The notes beneath the pieces were generated by a model. That model had not been told where the DNA came from. It did not search any database and worked only from the letters and a program-made list of their open reading frames with translations. A stretch of DNA of 64,000 bases from Prostheceraeus crozeri (taxonomy: Eukaryota; Platyhelminthes; Polycladida; Euryleptidae). Where the stretch lies: positions 62,001 through 126,000 of the forward strand of contig CAJQUW010007015.1 of the NCBI GenBank assembly GCA_907163375.1. Direction: 5' to 3'. Below are positions 1-10,199 of the stretch, in pieces. A program made the translations under genes and the position numbers. Position 1 is the stretch's first letter, and the number at the start of each line of letters is the position of its first letter.

Positions 1-136
1 AGGAAAATATAGTTAGCGGAACAACTTGAACTTTCCACTTGAAGTCACGAGTCTCTTCGAAATAAACACTCACTTACTCCAATGAAATCGCAGATATAGA
101 TCTGCGACATCTGCAACAGCCAATCAAAATGAAGCG

Positions 137-660
137 CTGTAGCTTTGTTTGTCTCACTAATTGCATTTAGCCTTCCGCATGGCTCTCACCAATATCAGCT
201 ATGTTTTCTGAATCATGTCCTTTCCAAGCGGTCAGATTTCTCAGTCACTTGTTCAACAATACTTGTAGCTATCTGCAGATGCAAACGGATGCAGATTTCT
301 ACAAGTCAAGCCGCAATTCTGCGAGTTTTACCATGAATAAACGATTACTTATAGCTGTTCAAGTCGCTAGGTCGAAAACGCTTTTACGCACCGGTTGCCC
401 TGTAGACAACGTTCTTAAGTACATGCATGATGCAACTGATAAAGATTTGTGCATAAGTTGAAGCAGAAATTTTCTCATGTCTTTCATCAATAGGCGAAGC
501 ATTTTTGCAAATACTCTCAGGTGAACATGCATAGAAATTCAAGCATCTCTATCAAAAACACGCTTCCGCATACTTATCATGTAATGCATACTCTGAAGTA
601 TCTGTAGATGTAAATTGATGCAAATTTGCCAATGGCAAGTGAAAAATCTGGGTATGTTTC
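137..660 (+). repeat. Left inverted arm of foldback element
   Basis: This segment is the reverse complement of 9171-9735, starting from a shared TGTAGCTTTGTTTGTCTC. Identity is high throughout; predicted short peptides from both arms are identical over 86 residues. The arm stops exactly where the TA target of the Tc1 element begins. Both short open frames in it are by-products of the repeat, not genes. Confidence 0.85.
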
Positions 661-662
661 TA

Positions 663-2154
663 CAGTCCGTTTCATAAAAAGTGGATCATCCTAAAATTTG
701 ACTAAATAAAACATAAGTATGATACAGAAAGCATTTTTCATGTTATTTCATGTCCCTAATATATTTAAATGTCATTATATAATCTGATAAGCTATGATAC
801 AGTAACGGTTCTTAAGAAGCTAATATTTTGTGGCCCTACCCTTATTGTCAATGACATTACCAATTCGTCTAGCATTGATTCGATGATATCGTTGATTTTT
901 GACTGATCTAACTTTCTCCACCCTCTTTTTAACAGTGACGTAAGTTGTGATACGCTATCTGTAGGTAGCAGTGAACGACGAACGTTACGTTTTAGAATAC
1001 TCCATACCGTACATTTTCTATGGGATTCAGATCAGGAGAACGAGCTGGCCAAGATAATGTCCTAAGCCCTAATTGAGACTTGCATAAGTTGACTCTACTA
1101 CTCCTGTGACACGTAGCATTATCATCCATAAATAACCAAGTCGATGGATCACCAAGTTGATCTGTCATTTGGCCAATGTTCATTTGTAAAACATTCACAT
1201 AGCGTTCAGAATTCATGGTTCCTTGCTGTATGTGAAGTTCAGAGCGGCCATTGGTCCAAATGCCAGCCCAAATCAGTAGAGTCGCACCACCTTGTACCCG
1301 GGGACGATGTAAATGTCTCGGAATTTCCTGATCAGATTTTATCCATAATCTCAATCGACCATCACTATCCTTCAGACGGACTGATGCCTCATCAGACCAG
1401 ACAACCCGATCCCATTGATTTCGCCAGTGACAATGACTCATTGCCCATCTGAGACGTCTTTTTGTATGCTGATCTGATAATTCGATCTAAGAGGGCCTCT
1501 TACACCTCTCGAAATTCGACTCAACAAAATCTTCTACGAATAATGGACTTAGAAATAGACGAGTCTAGTGCAGCCATCTCAGTTAACGAGAGACTTGGAT
1601 CAACTTTAACAAATCTAAAAGGCTGACACTTTCCTTTTGTGAATGCGATTTCGTTATTGTTCATTTGTGCTTTGTATTGTTTTCAACCGGTAAGCTGAAA
1701 GCAATCAGGAGTGCTGCCAACACCACCGCAACGAAGTCAGGAAGCTATGGAACATGAAGTCCAGTTAATCACATGTATCAGTTACATTATTGTTGATGAA
1801 TAATGGTGCTATACTGGCTCTGATTGACCGATTTTCTTTATTTTTGTTTTGCTTGATAGCTTTTGGCTTGTAGAACAACATATTACATAACAAAGGAAAC
1901 AAATGTAATTTTATAAGAGTGAGGTATGATTTTGTGTAACATTGCTAAATGAAGATCAAATTATCTACTACTTTTTTTATCTATAACAGGAAAACAACTC
2001 AATATTCATGCTTGCAATTTCCAACAATGATATTAGTAAGCACAACTAACATATCTTCCAAATTTCAGAGAAATTCGTTCAAGTTTGGCGGAGTTAGACA
2101 AAGTTGAAGTTAAGGCGATGTTTAAGGGTGATCCATTTTTTATGAAACAATCTG
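663..2154 (-). mobile_element. Tc1-type DNA transposon, decayed
   Basis: A TA dinucleotide flanks each end (661-662 and 2155-2156). The 29-bp terminal inverted repeats share GTTTCATAAAAA and differ at about five positions. The 1.49 kb length is normal for Tc1. The transposase lies on the minus strand and is broken. The element sits at the inner edge of the left foldback arm, so it jumped into that element. Confidence 0.85.
992..1441 (-). pseudogene. Tc1 transposase, catalytic part
   Basis: The 149 residues hold all three catalytic positions of a DD34E Tc1 transposase: the first Asp in VVWSDEASVRL, the second in FMDDNATCH, and the Glu in WPARSPDLNPIEN, with 34 residues between the last two. 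The N-terminal helix-turn-helix part can still be traced on the minus strand at about 1442-1640 (a VDPSLSLTEMAA-like stretch) but is cut by stops and frame changes, and the C-terminus is also missing. Such an enzyme would cut and paste the surrounding element at TA sites; this copy cannot. Confidence 0.85.
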
Positions 2155-2687
2155 TATCACCTCATCTCTCTTATCAGCAACTACTCTCTCATGAAAACTC
2201 ATATAATTTCAAGTCTCTAGATGAAAATTGAGTTTGCACATGTCATAATCCTGTTGGTCTGCTAGCAACTCTGTTAGCGTGTTAGCGTGCGGTCGTATTG
2301 TCAATAGCTCGTGTCATTTGGCGAATTTTCTTTGTTAAATTAGTTTTAAGCAATCGTTTTTCGTAGTTCTTGGTATAGAAGTAATCCTTATTGTATTTCT
2401 AGTTTGTTGGTGCCCTTTTTGTTGTCGTTTTCTAATCATTTAATTTTTTGTAGTCATTTTTCATAAATCAAACAACCCCTATTCCGTTAATTTTGGTGAG
2501 CGAAGTTCAGTGTCAGTGAAGCGGCAATATCACGCCAGCCGTCCAAAGACTTTCTATTGAAGATCTTGTATTGATTTACTTGTCAAATACCTAGACAATA
2601 GGTAAAGATATCTGACTCTAGTACTTTATTCTGTTAGTGTCGTGCATAGAAATCTGATCTTTCTCTGAATATTTGTGCTAGCACAGA

Positions 2688-3890
2688 ATGATCATGTCAC
2701 AGCCAATATCTCCGAACAAGCCAAGCGATCGACGATGTGAAGTTTGCGAAGATTTCGTATCTGAATTGGACATTCACCTAGCTTGTGAAAAGTGCGATAA
2801 GTTTTTTCATGCACATTGTACGAATTTACCATCGTATGAGTTTGTTAAGTATATAAAAACTAAACGCAAATTTACATGTGAAACTTGTATGCATAATAAC
2901 TATCCCACAGACATACAAAACATAACGAAGCACAATGAGTCACACAAAAGCAAACAGAATCGGGGAAAAGAAAACTTTGAAACTGAAATCGAAAAACTAA
3001 AAGCAAAACATCAGCACGAAAGAGATGACTTACTAAAATCGTTGAGGACATATGAGCTTGAAATGAAGAAAAATGATGAAGAAATCAAAAAACTAAAAGC
3101 CGAAATTATCGAGTCACGGTTGGCGGAAATTGATGCAAGAAGGATAGAAGAAAACAAAAAGGAAGACAATAAAGATGATGAGAGCGAAGAGTCCGACGAA
3201 GAAGATGCAGCGAAAGAAGACGATGACACAGAAGATCAAGAATATTACTTAATGACCATCAATGTGAAAATTAATCATATCAGAAATGATATGAAAGAAA
3301 TACATGCAACGGTGACTGCGATTCATGAAGATCGATTCAGAACGGTGCAAGTAAGCCCACCAAATGCGCGTTACCCAAAATTCCTACCGACAAATGCTTC
3401 ACCCAAACTTCTACAAATAGAGCAACGACAAACTGAAGTAAAGCAGCAAACGCAGCAGCAAGAAGTTCAACATTCGCGTCAACAAGAGCATCCTCAAAGA
3501 CATACTCAAAGGCCAAAATCCTTGCGATCATGCTATATCTGTGGAAGACGTGGGCACCTTTCCTGAAATTGCTGGTTCAACACCAATCACTATACAAGAC
3601 CACACCGAAGAATGCACCCACAACAATACCAAAGACCAATGCAGCATCAAAGACAAAGGAGAAATGCTGAACATGGCGGATATGAGTGGGCAAGTGAAAG
3701 CAGATACCCAAGGTATTCATACCGTGAGCAACGAACATACGACAGACGACAACAACAATATTACAACAGAAATCACCGAAGAGAATATGATCAATTCCCT
3801 GACGACCTGACGAGAGAATCAGACCACAATCACCAAATCAACATGAGCAAAGAAACAATCATTACAGAACAGACAACAATAGTTACATAA
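2688..3890 (+). pseudogene. LINE ORF1 protein with PHD finger
   Basis: The N-terminus carries a PHD-type C4HC3 finger: Cys17, Cys20, Cys33, Cys36, His41, Cys44, Cys64 and Cys67. A long Lys/Glu-rich coiled coil (about residues 95-155) and an acidic stretch (about 160-190) follow, then a Gln-rich segment and a CCHC zinc knuckle starting CYICGRRGH. A TGA at 3564-3566 falls inside the knuckle; the same frame then stays open to 3890 and encodes an Arg/Tyr-rich tail. Such proteins bind the element's RNA. ORF1 ends 15 bp before ORF2 begins, in the same frame. Confidence 0.85.
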
Positions 3891-5700
3891 ATCACTCAAC
3901 ACGCTATGACTGTAATGAAAATCGGTATCTTTGATGAATTAAATGAAGGAGAGGATGAAATAATGACTGCTGGAAAGAAACTGAAGAAACATATGGAAAT
4001 AGAGTTATTCTATGTAAACATTAATGGATTGAATAGCGATAAAATTAAAAATGATTTTTTTATACATGATATCCAAAGGGCTAATATAATATGTTTAACA
4101 GAAACACATTTTAGTGATACTCAAGATCAATTAGTGTTAGAAAATTGTTACGGTTTTCACACGACAGTCAAAAAGAATATTAGTCGTGGAAGAAATATAA
4201 AAGGCGTTTCTGTTTATGTAAAAGAGGGTGATAATATTTCTCTGCTAAATGTTGAAAGCTTGATTAAAGAACGAGGAAATCTCCAAATACTCAAATTAAA
4301 CAGCATGCATTAGGATCATTTAGAAGACATATTCTTGATTATTTGTTATGTGGATAATCGCGATTCAAAATACAAAGATCGAGAAATATATGAAAATATT
4401 AAAAAATACATGATTCAATTTAAAATGAAAAACATTATAATTATCGGAGATTTTAATGGTCGGATTGGAAATGAAACAAATCATACTAATTCCACACTTC
4501 CAGAAAGAGAGTCGGAAGATCAAATAGTAAATAAAATGGGGAAATATCTAATTAATTTCTGTAATGAAACCTCTCTAATAATAGCCAATGGCAGATTAGA
4601 AAATCATTCTAAAGGTAGATGCACATAGTATAGAAATCAAAATAATGAGATACGCAAATCCGTGATTGACTACCATCTAATTTCGGAATCAATGATAAAT
4701 TACCTTGCTTCTTTTGAAATAATGCAACCAGTTATTTATACGGACCACGCTCCAATGCAAATAAAATTCCAAATTGAATTAAAGTCAGAATTTAAAGAAC
4801 CAAAACAGTCTTCTGATCAAGATTATAATCCTGCTAAATGGATAAAGCCGCATAAATGGGAAAATGACACGGTTTTTTATCACGTCATGTTTACAAGAAA
4901 GTGTAAAGACTTAAATAATCAAATTCTGGAAAAGGATTTATCCGTTGGCAATATGTATAATAAATTATGCCAAATTAACTCACTTTGCATTAAAACTAAT
5001 AGAAAGTCAATTCGGAAAATTGTTCTCTCTAGCGAAACACGAACATTAAGAAAGCATCATAGGAAAATTGTTTCTCGGTGGAAAAAATTCCCTACAGCTG
5101 AAAACTTAAGTCGACTAATGGAAAGTAAAAGGAATCTGAATAAAAAGGTTAAGGCAGACAGAAGAAAGGAGAAGAAAAATAGACTAATAGGTCTAAAAAA
5201 TGCACGGGAAAATAATGATCACAAAAGATATTGGCAACTGATTAATGAAAATATAGGTGTTAAGAATATTAAACATAGGAGAAGCATATTGAAGGCTTCA
5301 GATTTTCAGACTCATATAGTAATCAATGATCTAAAGTTATCAAGCAATACATGCTTATCCTCCAGTTGTATGCCAAACATGTTGCAAGGTCAAAAGTGCA
5401 TTGATAATCTTGATGATAGAATTACAAAATGCGAAATAAAAAATGCTCTTAGAGAATCAAAACTACATAAAACAAGTGGACCAGACAGAATTGTTTATGA
5501 GACATTAAGCTTGAATGAAGAGCAAACAATTGAGACTCCTGAAACACTGTATAGTTATGTATTTAACCATGCCGATGAAATCCCCTGGAGCAGTAGCTGG
5601 ATTACGCCCATATTTAAAAAGGAAAGAAAAATGATCCAAGTTCATACAGATTTATTAATCTATCACTTATTCACTTTATTCAATTTATTAATATTTTCAT

Positions 5701-6925
5701 GTCTAATCTTATGAAAAGTAAAAATTATGGTCTAGCTAAACTTCTATCGAATACCTCTAGATATATAGACGATCTGTGTATTATTAATTATAAACATTTC
5801 GCTTCTTTAATTCCTAAAATTTATCCACCAAGTCTGGAGGCAAGTAGAAGTGGAGATAATGATAACAACATTGAATATTTAGACATTAAAATGCAAATCA
5901 CTAATACAGAAGCGGTTACCTCTGTATTTCATAAGGTTGATAACTTCAATTTTCCTGTTACGCTCTTAACATTTCCTCAAAACACTATGCCTTACAAAAT
6001 AGGTATCAAAGTTTTCGCGGGACAGGTTTTGAGATATATTCGCATCTGTACACATGAGAGCGATTTTATTGAAAAAATAAATCGTACCTCCACCACCCTC
6101 ATTGCGAGAGGTTATAATCGCTTTGATCTTAAGCGCAGTGCTGAAAAGCAGTTACACAAACACAGAGAGACTTTATTGAAATACGGTTATTTCTCCGCTA
6201 AGCAACTTTTGGACAACTGCCCGAACTTTAATTAAGTTCCTTTTCCATATTTCCAGTTTAGTCAGTTCGAATCATCTCGTTGGCGTAGTCAATGTATCTG
6301 ACTACATGTCCGAGATTTTTCTTTCGAGGCTGCTTTCTTTAAAGCAGGGCCCCGCTTGAGCGAGTTTGAACGTACAGGAATTAAGGGGCCGAAACGTGAA
6401 TCTTGCTCAAGTTCCTGCTGATGACCTCTATTGCTTTTGTCCTTATCAACTTTATCACAGCATATATCAATTATCTGTTTTAGTTGCACTTCATGTAACC
6501 TGTGGGAAAGCCAGATCGGTCCTTTGGAGGGATTAAATTCTTTACTTTTCATTATCTTCAGCTTCATCTTCTCACTTCGATTGAAGCATTTGCGTAACAC
6601 CACACGTGGTTGACCAGTTATCCGCATTAGAAATGACAGGTCTGTTTGTAATTGTATTTGACTGATAGCAGATTGGGATTTAGATAAGTTACAAAGTTTG
6701 AAGTATATAAGCAGACACACAAGTGTCATGTCTATAATCACTCCTTTTTAGACGCTAATTTCATAAGTAAGTTGTTAGATTTATAATTTTGTTTAAAACG
6801 CAGTAATAAGTTATATTTTTTTTTCTTCTTTCAGTTTTTAGTTAGGCCTATAGTATTATTATTTTTCTTTATGATCTACCGGAGGTTAGCCTCAACCAAT
6901 TTAATAATCCTGTATAGAAAAGATA
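5701..6925 (+). mobile_element. Retroelement fragment inserted in the LINE
   Basis: About 1.2 kb interrupts the LINE reverse transcriptase between its INIF and TKIINFRLNDWL stretches. The frame at 5699-6235 encodes the C-terminal part of a different reverse transcriptase: RYIDDLCIIN (a YIDD box in place of YADD), IEYLDIKMQ, a V(Y/F)xKxDxFNFPV stretch and VLRYIRIC. This layout resembles Penelope-like or related reverse transcriptases, not the host LINE. No endonuclease domain is seen. The remaining 690 bp are non-coding, with a TATATAAG at about 6703. Confidence 0.6.
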
Positions 6926-8137
6926 ATGACTAAAATTATAAATTTTAGACTTAACGATTGGCTAATAAAGAATGATGTGATAAAAAAGAACCAAACCGGT
7001 TTCAAGAAAGGAAGCTCCGCTTTGGATAACATAATGCTTGTTAAGGAAATTATGCAAGTTTATAAAAACACAAAACGTCCACTGGTTTTATGTTTCGTAG
7101 ATTTGTCAAAGGCATTTGATTCCATTCCTAAAAACAGAATGATTGATAAATTAAGACGCTTGATCCCCAAATGCAAGATTTTATCAGTAACTATAAGTGT
7201 CATCATTAAAAAAGAGTACAAAGTATTATACAGTGGAAAAGAAACGCAATCCTTTAAACTTGAAAATGGAATTCCACAAGGAGACGTACTATCACCAACC
7301 CTATTTAGTATTTATATAAATGATTTCATTGATATCTTAAATGCTAGTAAAGATGAAATTGATTCTGTTCGACTTTTTGATTTGGAACTGTCACCACTCA
7401 TATATGCGGATGATCTACTTTTAATGAGTGAGAGTATGCGAAGTTTGAATAGTCAGTTTAAAATACTTTGCAAATTTTGTGCAGAAAATGGCCTTTGCAT
7501 AAATTATGAAAAAACCAAAATCATGACTGAAAATTTCACTACAAATATAGACAAACTTGAAGTTAGTCTCAATGGTAAGCAGATATCCACTGAAGTGGTC
7601 GATAAATATAAGTATCTAGGAATGTGGAAATCGAAAAATAATAGATATCATTTGGAAAAATTGATGGCTAGAGGTAAACAAGCAGCTTATCTCACGGCTA
7701 AACAACTTAAAGAATTTGGTCAAGTTTCTGGTGAAATTTTGAAAAATACCTTTGAAATGCTTGTACTGTCTAGAATGAAATACTGTGCCGAATTTTGTTT
7801 TTTCAATAACCTAAAGAGTTTGGATCAAATTCAATACCAGTTTTATAAACGATACTATCACTTAAAGCCGACTACACCAACTTATTTTTTAATCGGTGAA
7901 TTTGGAATACGTCCTGTGGATATTCATTTCTATAAAGCTGCAATCTGTCTTTGGATAAGATTAATTACAAAGGATGGAAATAGCTTAATTAAACAGGTAT
8001 ATAATGCTATATATCTCAACATGATATCAAATGGAAATGAGAGTAGATACACATGGTGTTGGAGAATAGACAGATTGCTTACAAAACTAAACCTGTCAAA
8101 GCTATGGGATGAACAGCTAACGGCTGATAAAAATTAA

Positions 8138-8405
8138 CAACAATGAAATTAAATAAACGATAGATCAAATTGCCATGCAAAAGATGTGCGGCTGGTAGGA
8201 TTCGAACCTACGACCAAGGTTAACTAGACCTGCGCTCTAACCAACTGAGCTACGAGCCACTTACGCGACTCTGTCAATTGGAAGGATCAAACCCTCACCA
8301 CCACACATCAGTTGTCAAGGCAATAATAATCAATGAATAAATAACACGTCACAATTGTGACCGCCGACATTAAGGCAAGTAGCGGGGATCGATTGTCCAC
8401 CAAAG
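8138..8405. mobile_element. Short insert carrying the tRNA-like sequence
   Basis: The LINE coding sequence breaks after LTADKN and resumes with SILENYKKW. The ~270 bp between hold the tRNA-like sequence in their middle, with about 145 bp upstream and 50 bp downstream of it on the minus strand. That is not the usual SINE order, where the tRNA part comes first. No clean target duplication was found. Confidence 0.4.
8188..8260 (-). tRNA. tRNA-Thr(AGT)-like sequence
   Basis: The minus strand folds into a cloverleaf with anticodon AGT (complement at 8223-8225). The A box TAGCTCAGTTGG and B box GGTTCGAATCC match consensus, the T stem GTAGG/CCTAC is perfect, and a TTTT Pol III stop follows within six bases. 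Defects: one mismatch at the base of the acceptor stem, one in the anticodon stem, and one extra base before the D stem. It lies inside a ~270 bp insert that splits the LINE C-terminus. Either a tRNA gene copy that is decaying or part of a small SINE-like insert. Confidence 0.7.
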
Positions 8406-9170
8406 CATCTTGAGCATACTTGAGAATTACAAAAAATGGATTTCTACAGCAAAAGAGAGCCATTCTGGTCTGACGTATTTAGAACTATGCCAGTTTGAGG
8501 AAACCTTGAAATCATATCTGAATTTTGATATCGATTGCAATGATATAAATATGTTACTAAAATTTAGGACAAAAAATCATAAATTAGATTTTGTAACAGG
8601 CAGTTACAGAAACAGATTGCGATATGAAGAACGTCTTTGTGAACTTTGCAATGAATCAAAAGTGGAGACTCTGTATCACTTCATGATAGAATGTCCATTG
8701 CATCAAAATATGCGGCAACAAATTGCACCATTGTTATGTTACTGCAACACGATAGTTGAATTTCATAAATTAATGAATACCTTGACTCCAAAGCATTTAA
8801 AATCCATCGCAAGATTTCTAAAAAAAGCCAACGAGTTACGCATGGTCATAAAAGAAAGAATTCACCACAAAGAATCTGAAATCTAAATAAATGCTCAATT
8901 ATTGATTCCTCTCCTTCCTGATCTGCTTAATTTTTTTTCTACAGCACTGACCGCACGCTGTATTGGAATATATTCAACAAATATACGAGTATATACCTCA
9001 AAATTGTAATATTGTTTTCCAATGTTTTTGAAAATAAACAACTTTTGACTTTTGACTTCATCTTTCTGTTGCAGAAACCGTAATTACTAATTTAATTCAA
9101 TGACGATCATTCTGTGCTATTGTATGCGTTTTCGTATTGAAGTAATTATATGATGGATCCTTCAGTGATT

Positions 9171-9735
9171 GAAACATACCCAGATTTTTCACTTGCCATT
9201 GGCAAATTTGCATCAATTTACATCTACAGGTACTTCAGAGTGTGCATTACATGATAAGTATGTTTTTGTATAAGTATGTATTTGTATAGTGTTGTTTAAG
9301 TATGTATAAGCGTGTTTTTGATAGAGATGCTTGAATTTCTATGCATATTCACCTGAGAGTATTTGCAAAAATGCTTCGCCTATTGATGAAAGACATGAGA
9401 AAATTTCTGCTTTAACTTATGCACAAATCTTTATCAGTTGCATCATGCATGTACTTAAGAACGTTGTCTACAGGGCAACCGGTGCGTAAAAGCGTTTTCG
9501 ACCTAGCGACTTGAACAGCTATAAGTAATCGTTTATTCATGGTAAAACTCGCAGAATTGCGGCTTGACTTGTAGAAATCTGCATCCGTTTGCATCTGCAG
9601 ATAGCTACAAGTATTGTTGAACAAGTGACTGAGAAATCTGACCGCTTGGAAAGGACATGATTCAGAAAACATAGCTGATATTGGTGAGAGCCATGCGGAA
9701 GACTAAATGCAATTAGTGAGACAAACAAAGCTACA
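9171..9735 (-). repeat. Right inverted arm of foldback element
   Basis: Reverse complement of 137-660. It is about 40 bp longer because of an extra stretch around 9258-9310 made of repeated GTATGTATTTG-like units, absent from the left arm. Otherwise the arms align without large gaps. Confidence 0.85.
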
Positions 9736-9835
9736 AAGCTATCTTTTCCTAGATTGTGGTATTTCGCATGACCATTAATTGAAAGACATTTTTGTCAGGA
9801 ACTTTTAAGCAGTCTCATGAGTTTATTGTTGATCC

Positions 9836-10185
9836 ATGTGGAGCAAAGGGAAGTCATTATGTCCATTGACAGATATGGCACCCCATGCCTTCACTGAACT
9901 CAGTTTTGTTGTTGCACTGATGATTGAATTGCCTGGTCTTCGCACCATCTTGGAAGAGAGATATCATGGCTTCATCAGAAAACATCACAGTTTAGTGGGT
10001 ATTACCATATTCATCCAGTGATAAATGCTGGAAACGTTGACATTTTCGCATTTCTCTCTCGCGAATATCTTTCTGAGAGTAAACCGGCTTACAAGGTCTT
10101 AAACCGAATATTGTTGGTCGGACTATGACATTTTATGATGCTGCTGCACAGCTTCCTTCAATGTGAGGGCAAATTGTCGCGAATT
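9836..10185 (-). pseudogene. Decayed mariner/Tc1 transposase fragment
   Basis: Reading the minus strand, pieces of a mariner-Tc1 transposase appear in more than one frame: an IFGLRPCKPVYSQKDIRERE stretch (linker after the helix-turn-helix) followed by VMFSDEAMISL, which carries the first catalytic Asp. Stops and frame changes interrupt it. The second Asp and third acidic residue were not found. No terminal repeats were recognised. Confidence 0.5.
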
Positions 10186-10199
10186 TCCGAAGATGATGC

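Larger units (their letters stand above)
3906..8886 (+). pseudogene. LINE ORF2: endonuclease-reverse transcriptase
   Basis: The endonuclease domain (3996 to about 4790) shows the NINGLN start, CLTETHFS, IIGDFNGRIG and TDHAPM motifs. The reverse transcriptase starts near 5430 (TSGPDRIVYE, then SSWITPIFKK) and resumes after an insertion at 6926 with NQTGFKKGSSALDNI, FVDLSKAFDSI, GIPQGDVLSP and the catalytic YADDLLLMS. The C-terminus (8410-8886) has a CELC...H...C knuckle. Damage includes in-frame TAG codons at 4311 and 4626, a frame change near 5620 and the two insertions. It would nick target DNA and copy the LINE RNA; this copy is dead. Confidence 0.88.
2180..9059 (+). mobile_element. CR1-like LINE, nearly full length, interrupted
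   Basis: The element has an approximately 0.5 kb 5' leader, ORF1 with PHD and CCHC fingers, ORF2 with AP-type endonuclease, reverse transcriptase and a C-terminal zinc knuckle, and a 3' end of AATAAA followed by tandem TTTTGACT units at about 9032-9059. A diverged likely target duplication borders it (TCATCTCTCTTATCAG near 2162 and TCATCTTTCTGTTGCAG near 9059). Two later insertions sit inside ORF2, at about 5701-6925 and 8138-8405. PHD-bearing ORF1 is known in CR1-type elements, hence the assignment; another Jockey-superfamily clade is possible. Confidence 0.85.
137..9735. mobile_element. Foldback element with nested insertions
   Basis: Two long inverted arms (137-660 and 9171-9735) face each other across about 8.5 kb. 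Nearly all of that spacer is accounted for by two later arrivals, a Tc1 element (663-2154) and a LINE (about 2180-9059). Removing these leaves only about 130 bp of loop, so the original was a palindromic, MITE-like foldback of about 1.2 kb. No transposase of its own is seen. The outer ends fade gradually (weak similarity may extend to about 121), and no target duplication could be assigned. Confidence 0.7.

Noticed and set aside
137-9735. Inverted arms as Polinton terminal repeats
   Set aside because: No Polinton gene lies between them, and the contents are a Tc1 element and a LINE.
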